Source of the DNA: a virus
Length of the DNA stretch: 33,971 bases
Virus record (IMG/VR): IMGVR_UViG_3300046697_000117
Span: 1 to 33,971 of that record
Direction: 5' to 3' (one strand)
The notes under the pieces: model-generated
Databases searched by the model: none
Told to the model about the DNA's origin: nothing
The model's input: the letters and a program-made list of their open reading frames with translations, nothing else
Program-made: the position numbers and the translations under genes
In this document: positions 28,025 through 33,971 of the stretch, piece by piece
Position numbering within the stretch: the first letter of the stretch is position 1
Layout: each line of letters opens with the position of its first letter

Positions 28025-28050
28025 CAGCCACTGGGAAATACTGATATCGT
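28021..28050 (+). promoter_or_regulatory. Promoter of the methyltransferase gene
   Basis: TTGACA at 28021-28026, an 18-nt spacer and TATCGT at 28045-28050 (4 of 6). It stands just before the methyltransferase start region and within the 3' part of the remnant, suggesting that the methyltransferase unit is independently transcribed. Confidence 0.5.
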
Positions 28051-28091
28051 GTGATAGCAAAATGTCCCCCCGGCGAAATGGAAGGGTTTTA

Positions 28092-29270
28092 ATGACTTCG
28101 ATGCTTATACGCGATATCTCGGGAAAGTTACGCTCATGGATCAGCGAAGAATGCGACCGTCTGAAGGTTTCACGGCAGGAATTTCTTCTCTCGCTGCTCA
28201 CGAAGGCATGCGACGTGGACGAAAGGCTTCCACTTTTTGAGGGCGCTCCGGCACAACCGGATAGAGCACAACAGGGGGCCGGACGTTCTTTACCGTTCAG
28301 CTTTGTAGACCTGTTCGCAGGTATCGGGGGACTCAGGCTCGGGTTGGAGGCGGTTGGCGGACGCTGTCTGTTTTCTTCTGAATGGGACCGCTATTCTCAG
28401 AAGACGTACAATGCTTGGTTCAATGAGGTCCCAAAGGGAGATATCACCAAGATCGAACCTTCGGAGATTCCGGACCACGACGTGCTTGCGGCAGGGTTTC
28501 CATGCCAGCCGTTCTCAATCGCGGGGGTCTCGAAAAAGAATGCGTTGGGACTTCCCCATGGATTCAAAGACGTCACGCAGGGAAATCTGTTCTTCACGCT
28601 TGCCGCCATTATCCGGATCAAACGGCCAGCGGTCATCATGCTTGAAAATGTGAAGAATCTACAGTCTCATGACCAGGGGCGGACTTGGGAAGTGATCCGC
28701 ACCACGTTGGAGGAAATGAAGTATCGGATTTTCACTAAAGTGATCGATGCGGCGGCATGGGTACCACAGCATAGGGAACGGGTAATCATTGTTGGTTTTG
28801 ACAGCTTTCTTTTCGGGTGTGATCCGCCTTTCAATTTCCCGAAGGAGCCTGAAAAGCGTTGCTCGAAGTTCAGAGATATTCTGGAATCGTACCCCGATGA
28901 AAGATACACGCTGAGCGATCATTTGTGGGGCTATCTAAAGGAGTACGCACAGCGCCATAAGGAGAAGGGAAACGGCTTCGGCTACGGAATGGTTGATCTG
29001 GACGGGGTAAGCCGCACTCTTTCGGCTAGATATTTCAAGGACGGATCGGAAATTCTCATTCCTCAAGGCAACAAGAACCCTCGGAGACTGACGCCGCGGG
29101 AAGCTGCGCGTCTGATGGGTTTTCCTGACAGGTTGCCGATTGTGGTGTCCGACACGCAGGCGTATCGTCAGTTCGGCAATGCAGTGGTGCCCCCGGTTGT
29201 GGAAGCGGTAGCCAAGCAAGTCGTAAAGGTTTTAGAGTGGCATTTCAAAACGAACATGGGGGAATTATGA
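28092..29270 (+). CDS. DNA (cytosine-5) methyltransferase with N-terminal RHH domain
   Basis: Transfers a methyl group from AdoMet to cytosine C5. In the 392-residue protein: motif I DLFAGIGG (73-80), motif IV PCQPF with catalytic Cys about 138, motif VI ENV (185-187), motif VIII QHRER (226-230), motif X QFGNAVVPPVVEAV near the C-terminus. The target-recognition region is short, with KGNGFGYGMVDLDGVSRTLS. Residues 1-40 (MTSMLIRDISGKLRSWISEE, then CDRLKVSRQEFLLSLL) look like a ribbon-helix-helix. I chose ATG 28092 because GGAAGGG lies 5-6 nt upstream; ATG 28062 is another candidate. No cognate restriction gene is adjacent, so it is probably an orphan used for anti-restriction. Confidence 0.85.
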   Translation: MTSMLIRDISGKLRSWISEECDRLKVSRQEFLLSLLTKACDVDERLPLFEGAPAQPDRAQQGAGRSLPFSFVDLFAGIGGLRLGLEAVGGRCLFSSEWDRYSQKTYNAWFNEVPKGDITKIEPSEIPDHDVLAAGFPCQPFSIAGVSKKNALGLPHGFKDVTQGNLFFTLAAIIRIKRPAVIMLENVKNLQSHDQGRTWEVIRTTLEEMKYRIFTKVIDAAAWVPQHRERVIIVGFDSFLFGCDPPFNFPKEPEKRCSKFRDILESYPDERYTLSDHLWGYLKEYAQRHKEKGNGFGYGMVDLDGVSRTLSARYFKDGSEILIPQGNKNPRRLTPREAARLMGFPDRLPIVVSDTQAYRQFGNAVVPPVVEAVAKQVVKVLEWHFKTNMGEL

Positions 29271-29452
29271 CCGCCGAACAGCGCCGCCACGCCCGCTTGG
29301 TTTTCTTGGCCCTTCTCTTTGAGGGTGTGACGGAGGAGGAGGCGGAGAAGGCGGTGAGGGAGTTTGAAAAAAAGGAAGGGATAAGCCATGAAAAACGATC
29401 TGAGAGAGAAAGCGGCAAAAATTTTAAGGGATTTTATTTATGCGTCCACTAA
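29267..29452 (+). CDS. Small helical protein, 61 aa
   Basis: MTAEQRRHARLVFLALLFEG, then VTEEEAEKAVREFEKKEGIS. The protein is helical and the last third is basic. The start overlaps the methyltransferase stop (ATGA). The 3' part overlaps the next gene in another frame by 65 nt. No family is recognised. Confidence 0.45.
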   Translation: MTAEQRRHARLVFLALLFEGVTEEEAEKAVREFEKKEGISHEKRSERESGKNFKGFYLCVH

Positions 29453-29765
29453 GCATCCCGGGTGCGAGTATGTGGCGCTCGACGAGCTCTTCGCCCTTCG
29501 CCCTGCCGTCATATGGGTGGAGAAAAGTAAATGTCTCACATGCTGGGATGATGTTTGCCAGGGAGCGGCAGATTGTAGATTTGATGTCATCCGCACTCCC
29601 TTACCTCTCTCCGCCTGGGGGGAGAAGTTGAAAGAGTGCGTAGATGCGCTGCGGCAGACCTGCGTAGATTGCGAGAACGAGAAAGGCAGGAGGTTTAATT
29701 GTGATGTATGTCTTATCAATAAGGCTCTCTCGTTCGACGGCGGAAAGATCGTGTGCGACGAATAG
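29388..29765 (+). CDS. Cys-rich protein of unknown function, 125 aa
   Basis: A helical start (KNDLREKAAKILRDFIYAST), then KCLTCWDDVC, and near the end CVDCENEKGRRFNCDVCLI: about ten cysteines in CxxC-like groups, likely two zinc sites. GGAAGGGATAAGCC precedes the ATG. Its neighbours give no functional clue. Confidence 0.55.
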   Translation: MKNDLREKAAKILRDFIYASTKHPGCEYVALDELFALRPAVIWVEKSKCLTCWDDVCQGAADCRFDVIRTPLPLSAWGEKLKECVDALRQTCVDCENEKGRRFNCDVCLINKALSFDGGKIVCDE

Positions 29766-29842
29766 CCATGGCCTTAACGTCTCACAAGGCGGTTAGGGCT
29801 TCGATTGTTTATTTCGTTAAGAATTGAAGTACAGGAGAACAC

Positions 29843-30676
29843 ATGCCAATAACCGAAGTTTTTCCAAATTCAACCGTTAAGCAAGTCTTTTTCCAAATTC
29901 AGTTTCCTAATCTTTTTTTTATTGAAAGTAAGATTGGTGATCTTCAACTGAAAATCATGGATAAGTTTCCAGAATCGTCGCTTCTGTTTCAGCGTCAACT
30001 CGTATTTGCCCCTGGCGCAGAGAAAATAGAAGACCTCCAACAAAAACTTCCCCAAGAACAAGGGGTCAAGCTTTGGCAGTTTAAAAATCAAGCCCTTGGT
30101 TATCAGCTGGATGTATCTAGCAATTATCTTACTATCACTTCAACGTCGCACAAAACGTACAATAACCAAACGGCAGATAACCGATTTCGTGATATTATTG
30201 CCCACGTCTTGAAACCTTTCCTTGATTTAACTAAACTGCCAACATTGAATAGAGTTGGATTGCGCTATATTGACGAATGTCCGTTTAAAGAAAAAACAAC
30301 AACCTCATTTCTTGCCTATTTCAATTCTTGCCTTTCAACGACACGATTCACGATTGAGGATTCAGTTGAGCATCAGTACGTTGCTTTTGTAAAACGCGAT
30401 CAATACTTTATGCGCTATGTTGAGACTTATAATGCCAACATTAATCCTACGTCCCTTACCCTCGATTTCGATGGATCGGCAAATAATATCTTATCATCGG
30501 CATGGCTTGATACGACCGATCAACTTCATATCCTTATCGCAAAAGAATACGAAGCAACCATTAAAGCGCCCCGTGGTGGTCAAAATCACCTCGAAGCTTG
30601 GGGACATACCCGTCATTGCGCGCGCAGGATGGTGTGGGGCGACGGGCAGTGTGAGTGTTGGAGGGGGGGGGAATAA
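29843..30676 (+). CDS. TIGR04255-family protein, AT-rich, chimeric C-terminus
   Basis: The pattern FPNSTVKQVFFQIQFPNLFF, then IESKIGDLQLKIMDKFPESS, the LWQFKNQALGYQLDVSSNYL core, NRVGLRYIDECPF and the closing IAKEYEATIKAP agree with the TIGR04255 family, whose function is unknown. DNA from 29843 to about 30570 is visibly richer in A+T than the neighbours. At IKAP the composition switches and the last ~34 residues (GGQNHLEAWGHTRHCARRMV onward) are Cys/Trp/Arg/Gly-rich and unlike the family. AGGAGAACAC precedes the ATG. This looks like an acquired cargo gene fused to a bit of resident phage DNA. Confidence 0.65.
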   Translation: MPITEVFPNSTVKQVFFQIQFPNLFFIESKIGDLQLKIMDKFPESSLLFQRQLVFAPGAEKIEDLQQKLPQEQGVKLWQFKNQALGYQLDVSSNYLTITSTSHKTYNNQTADNRFRDIIAHVLKPFLDLTKLPTLNRVGLRYIDECPFKEKTTTSFLAYFNSCLSTTRFTIEDSVEHQYVAFVKRDQYFMRYVETYNANINPTSLTLDFDGSANNILSSAWLDTTDQLHILIAKEYEATIKAPRGGQNHLEAWGHTRHCARRMVWGDGQCECWRGGE

Positions 30677-30826
30677 ATGGCAAAAGAAAAAGCTTGCCCT
30701 TATTGCAATCAGCCTATGCAGCCGGGGATGGAAGACAGCCAATATGTCTACTTTCGTTGCCGCAATAAGGCATGCGCCGAGTCGAAGGACAAGGAGTTCT
30801 TGGAGAGGAAGGAGGTCAACCGATGA
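30677..30826 (+). CDS. Zinc-ribbon protein, 49 aa
   Basis: MAKEKACPYCNQPMQPGMED, then SQYVYFRCRNKACAESKDKE: CxxC and C-x4-C ligands in a small ribbon, then a charged tail. It starts directly after the stop of the TIGR04255 gene. The ribosome site is part of a nine-G run at 30663-30671. Confidence 0.6.
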   Translation: MAKEKACPYCNQPMQPGMEDSQYVYFRCRNKACAESKDKEFLERKEVNR

Positions 30827-31302
30827 GCCGCCCTCGCCTATATGACGACCAGGACTTCACCGCCCCGCCGCCGAAGAAGCATTCATGTCCGGTCTGTGAA
30901 TTTGAAACACCGGTAAGAAGCGGCGACTTTTTATGCTGGCGCTGTGGAAAACGTATTTATTTCCCCCTTGCCCCAGATCCGCCCTCCAACCTTGCCGAAC
31001 TCTTCCCGGCAGGTGAGAATACGGAAAGGGACGCGAATTCGAGAATCTGTGTGATGTGCGGCGCGGAACTTACCGGATATCAGACAAAGTATTGTGGGCT
31101 TTGCGGGAAAAAGAAAGATAACGAGCGAAAAAAAACATATGCCTTCGGGGTGGAGATCAAGAAAAAGATTTTGACGCTGTATAGGCAGGGTTGGAAGCCC
31201 GACGAGATCGCCCGGCATCACCGGATGAGCAAACGAGCAGTGGAGGAATTCATTGAGGCGCGGCGGAAATCCTCTTGTACTGCATCTAAATGTGTAGTAT
31301 GA
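30823..31302 (+). CDS. Double zinc-ribbon protein with C-terminal HTH, 159 aa
   Basis: Zinc ribbon 1: SCPVCEFETPVRSGDFLCWR then CGK. Zinc ribbon 2: ICVMCGAELTGYQTKYCGLC then GKK. The C-terminal segment IKKKILTLYRQGWKPDEIAR, HHRMSKRAVEEFIEARR is a helix-turn-helix of the kind found in phage replication/transcription regulators. The ATG overlaps the preceding stop (ATGA). The combination suggests a DNA-binding regulator acting on the adjacent replication promoter, but that is inference. Confidence 0.6.
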   Translation: MSRPRLYDDQDFTAPPPKKHSCPVCEFETPVRSGDFLCWRCGKRIYFPLAPDPPSNLAELFPAGENTERDANSRICVMCGAELTGYQTKYCGLCGKKKDNERKKTYAFGVEIKKKILTLYRQGWKPDEIARHHRMSKRAVEEFIEARRKSSCTASKCVV

Positions 31303-31307
31303 TTATA

Positions 31308-31413
31308 TTGCGAGGCTGATAATGTTAGTTGTCCCTTTTTTAGTTCCCTATAAAAATAAAAATGTAGGCGGGCTTTTCGGTCTACCCTCAACGACTACGT
31401 TATCGCCTCGCAA
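31308..31413. other. Inverted repeat with inner hairpin in the replication leader
   Basis: TTGCGAGGCTGATAA at 31308-31322 pairs with TTATCGCCTCGCAA at 31400-31413 (14 bp with one bulged T), enclosing about 77 nt. Inside it, GTAGGC (31364) pairs with GTCTAC (31380). The centre is AT-rich (TATAAAAATAAAAATG). It could be a structured leader RNA, or a DNA element such as an origin. Confidence 0.45.
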
Positions 31414-31424
31414 CGATTACGTGA
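31390..31424. repeat. Iteron-like direct repeats upstream of the replication genes
   Basis: AACGACTACGTTA (31390-31402) and AACGATTACGTGA (31412-31424) are 11 of 13 identical and 22 nt apart, two helical turns. The second ends 21 nt before the DUF1376 gene ATG. This arrangement is typical of initiator or repressor binding sites. Confidence 0.45.
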
Positions 31425-31445
31425 CCGGGAGGTCCGCCACTCAAT

Positions 31446-32246
31446 ATGTCTAAAGCTCCTGCTTTTCAATTTTACCCTTCTGATTGGCAGCGCGACATGG
31501 ACGATTATCCTCTTGAAATTGAGGGAGCATGGATACGTATATGCTGTCGGTTGTACTGGTCTGGAGGAACGGCAACAAAAACTTTGAAGCAATGGTCAGG
31601 CATTTTGCGTGCAGATTTGCGACAAACTCGACGCATTTTTGCTTTCTTTTTGTTGCACAATATCTGCGATTTGGTTAACCAAAAAGATAACGTAACAATC
31701 ACTTCTCGGAGAATAGTAAGAGACGAATACATAAGGAAAATAAGGAAAGAATCAGGAATTAAGGGCGGCAATCCTGTACTAAAACATGGTAAAGACGCCG
31801 AAAACTTGGTTAACCAAAATGACAAGCAAAAGCCAACCCCTTCTTCTTCTTCTTCTTTTAAAGAAGAATCTTTAGTAAAAGATTCTTTGTCTGCTGAGGA
31901 GTCAGCCGACGTAAAAATACCACCTTGTCCTCATGAAAAAATTATAGAACTGTATCACGAGATACTCCCCATGATGGCCAGAGTGAGAGAACCTTACGGC
32001 GTCTACTGGAATGGAGTAAGAAAAAAGCATTTAGCGACTCGCTGGAAGGAGTCAGAGGAACATCAGGATTTAGACTTTTGGACAACGTTTTTTACGTGGG
32101 TAAAAAGTGACTGTCCATTCCTGCTGGGACAAGGAAGGGATGGGTGGAAGGCGGATATAGGATGGCTTATCTGTCCTGGAAATTTTGTTAAGGTTTTAGA
32201 AGGTGGTAATAGATATCGACTTCAAAAGCAAAGAGGGAGAGAGTAG
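31446..32246 (+). CDS. DUF1376-type phage replication protein, 266 aa
   Basis: The N-terminus PAFQFYPSDWQRDMDDYPLE, then IEGAWIRICCRLYWSGG, is the DUF1376 pattern of phage replication proteins. Linker: Ser/Lys-rich low complexity (PTPSSSSSFKEESL). The C-terminal region (HEKIIELYHEILPMMARVRE, GVYWNGVRKKHLATRWKE, DGWKADIGWLICPGNFVKVL) matches the small helical module of phage helicase-loader proteins, with the W-DI-WLI-P-NFVKVLEG signature. It likely brings a helicase to the origin. GGGAGG is about 12 nt from the ATG. The primase-helicase follows directly. Confidence 0.65.
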   Translation: MSKAPAFQFYPSDWQRDMDDYPLEIEGAWIRICCRLYWSGGTATKTLKQWSGILRADLRQTRRIFAFFLLHNICDLVNQKDNVTITSRRIVRDEYIRKIRKESGIKGGNPVLKHGKDAENLVNQNDKQKPTPSSSSSFKEESLVKDSLSAEESADVKIPPCPHEKIIELYHEILPMMARVREPYGVYWNGVRKKHLATRWKESEEHQDLDFWTTFFTWVKSDCPFLLGQGRDGWKADIGWLICPGNFVKVLEGGNRYRLQKQRGRE

Positions 32247-33971
32247 ATGAACAGCGACTTTTTGATATGGCTTAATACGTGGCTGTCCATGCTCACCAAC
32301 TACATGGAAATTCGTTTGTTGCCAAGCAGAAAACAGTTTTGGAGCAAGGACCACACGGAAATAACCCGGATAGTTGAAACAGCCCTCGCTGAGAAAGAGA
32401 ACGTGTACTTTGGCGTTTTGGGGCGTGACGATAAGCTCGGGACGAAAGAAACCGTGAAGCGGGCGCACTGTTTGTGGGCCGACATTGACTTTAAAGACCT
32501 TGCGGAAGGGCAGCTCGAAGCCGATGGGCTTGTGGCGACATTCGATCTTCAGCCGACATTTCAAATTGGCTCAGGCGGCGGGTACCACCTGTACTGGATT
32601 CTTGACGAGCCCATTGGCGATATTGACCGCGTGGAAAGGATTCTCAAGGGGCTCGCAATACGGCTCAGGGCGGACCTCAAGGCGGCGGAAGCAGCGCGCA
32701 TACTTCGAGTCCCAAGTACGACTAATTGGAAATATGACCCGCCCCGCGCAGTGGAAGTACTTTCGTTTGAGCGGGAAAATACTTATTCCATCGATGATTT
32801 TAAAGAATGGGAATTACCGAAAGAGCCGGAGCGCGTTGTTGATTTTGGCAGAGAGTCGGAAGACCGCATCGATGTGCGACGCTATCTTAAGCAATACAAA
32901 GTTCCCGTGGTGAAGATAAAGCCCCAGGGCACGGCAACAATGTTTTGTCTCAAGCTTTGTTTATTTGATGAAAATCATACGGAGCGGGGCAAAGAGAACG
33001 AGGCCGCCATAGTCCAAGCGGAAACTGGAAAGCTGTCTTATCAGTGCTTCCATGCTTCATGTGCAGATCGCAAGTGGGTAGAGGCGCGAGAGAAAATAAG
33101 CGGCAAGGACCCAATGGCCCCTTTTGTCCTTCGCGATCTTCGTCCTCTCGTGGAGAAATATGTAAAAGAGCTTACCGGGGAAACGTCGATAGGCGCGCTT
33201 CACGCCTGGTACGAGGTAAAAAGCATCACGGAGAGACAAGAGACGCTGGATATCCTTACGGATATGGCGGCTAAAAGAGATATAACATGGGTAGGCCGTA
33301 AGCATGGTGTATTTCGCCCCGTCGATAGAGACCCGCATATTATGATTTTAGGATTGCCGAAAGAAAAAGCTCTCAAGATAGAATTGCCTTTTGCTCTTCA
33401 CACGCTCGTCAACCTTTATCCTCGGAACGTAGTTCTCGTGGCCGGAGAGAAAGATTCCGGGAAGACGACCTTTGCGGCCAACGTTGCTTATGCCAACAGG
33501 GACCGCATGCCGGTCAGATACTTCAATTCTGAAATGGGCGCGGCAGAGTTGGAATCCCGGCTTGCGTTGTTTCCCGACGCCAGACTGTCCGAATGGAAAA
33601 AGATTACCTGGATTGAGAGGGCGACGCGCTTTGAGGACTTTATCGACCCGAACGGTTTTAATATTATCGATTTTTTGGAAGTCGGGGCGGACGCCTATGC
33701 GATAGTAGAGGACATCAAGCGCGTCTTTGATAGGCTCGTGGATGGCCTATTGCTTATTGTTATGCAAAAGAGATCGTATAAAGAGTGGGCGGTAGGCGGT
33801 GAGGGGACGCTTGAAAAAGCGCGTCTTGCGGTCAACTTGGAGCGCAGGCAGGGCGTCGGAAATATTTGCCGGATAACCGTCGCAAAAAACTGGACCGGCG
33901 TCATCCGGCATCCGCGAGGATATGAGTGCGCTTACAAAATCTACAACGGCGGTAAAATGGAAATATCAGGC
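32247..33971 (+). CDS. AEP-type primase fused to RecA-like ATPase/helicase, partial
   Basis: 575 residues to the right edge, no stop. Primase motifs: WADIDF (77-82, acidic pair D79/D81), SGGGYHLYW (109-117, His114) and RILRVPSTTNW (151-161). These are the three signatures of archaeo-eukaryotic-type primases. A zinc knuckle (C234/C238, H244, C267, C272) follows. Then VLVAGEKDSGKTTFA (398-409) is Walker A of a RecA/AAA_25-like ATPase. The fusion would make primers and unwind DNA for phage replication. The gene starts 1 nt after the DUF1376 stop, with GGGAGAG upstream. The C-terminal end is outside the window. Confidence 0.75.
   Translation, partial: MNSDFLIWLNTWLSMLTNYMEIRLLPSRKQFWSKDHTEITRIVETALAEKENVYFGVLGRDDKLGTKETVKRAHCLWADIDFKDLAEGQLEADGLVATFDLQPTFQIGSGGGYHLYWILDEPIGDIDRVERILKGLAIRLRADLKAAEAARILRVPSTTNWKYDPPRAVEVLSFERENTYSIDDFKEWELPKEPERVVDFGRESEDRIDVRRYLKQYKVPVVKIKPQGTATMFCLKLCLFDENHTERGKENEAAIVQAETGKLSYQCFHASCADRKWVEAREKISGKDPMAPFVLRDLRPLVEKYVKELTGETSIGALHAWYEVKSITERQETLDILTDMAAKRDITWVGRKHGVFRPVDRDPHIMILGLPKEKALKIELPFALHTLVNLYPRNVVLVAGEKDSGKTTFAANVAYANRDRMPVRYFNSEMGAAELESRLALFPDARLSEWKKITWIERATRFEDFIDPNGFNIIDFLEVGADAYAIVEDIKRVFDRLVDGLLLIVMQKRSYKEWAVGGEGTLEKARLAVNLERRQGVGNICRITVAKNWTGVIRHPRGYECAYKIYNGGKMEISG

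Overview
The window is a piece of a double-stranded DNA tailed bacteriophage (or phage-derived) genome with a podovirus-like virion. The visible evidence is a portal protein, a large terminase, a scaffold, a major capsid protein, tail-adaptor and tail-nozzle-like proteins, and three large proteins that look like internal (ejection) virion proteins. Genes are tightly packed, with ATGA/TGATG overlaps and strong AGGAGG ribosome sites. I see no rRNA, tRNA, CRISPR array, integrase, holin or endolysin. The host cannot be named from the sequence alone. The many small zinc-ribbon proteins and the FmdB-, YezD- and YodC-like families fit a bacterial host, probably a Gram-negative anaerobe or environmental lineage, but that is only an inference.

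Layout. Positions 1 to about 22,350 are almost entirely on the minus strand and form the late/structural block, read from right to left. From a strong minus promoter at 22,322-22,350 it runs through small accessory genes (including a ribbon-helix-helix protein), short lysine-rich peptides, a virion-like protein, the large terminase (TerL), a zinc ribbon, the portal, the scaffold, capsid proteins, a beta-helix protein, tail adaptor and nozzle proteins, internal virion proteins, an ATP-grasp enzyme, a small HExxE protein and the start of a tail fibre or spike cut by the left edge. From about 22,400 onward the genes are on the plus strand: a small-terminase-like protein (TerS) divergent from the late block, an ORF-poor gap of about 750 bp, an early operon (ribbon-helix-helix regulator, small proteins, PD-(D/E)XK nuclease, SSB-like protein), a Xre-type repressor followed by a broken ImmA/IrrE remnant, a cytosine-5 DNA methyltransferase with an N-terminal ribbon-helix-helix domain, an AT-rich TIGR04255-family gene, zinc-ribbon proteins, a DUF1376-type replication protein, and an archaeo-eukaryotic-type primase fused to a RecA-like ATPase that runs off the right edge.

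The most striking structure is in terL. The gene carries a 289-residue intein placed exactly inside the ATPase P-loop. A complete HNH endonuclease gene is nested in the intein on the opposite strand, with its own promoter-like sequence and ribosome site. The intein reading frame stays open across the whole antisense gene: none of about 30 codon junctions that could create a stop does so. The intein block B motif is encoded opposite the 3' end of the nuclease gene, and the nuclease promoter is opposite intein block F. The usual in-frame homing-endonuclease domain appears to be replaced by an antisense, independently expressed one.

Other points of interest are a 26-residue membrane peptide encoded against the direction of the tail operon, three tiny lysine-rich peptides, direct-repeat operator candidates over the late promoter, iteron-like repeats with a long stem upstream of the replication genes, and a terminator-like structured leader before the scaffold gene.
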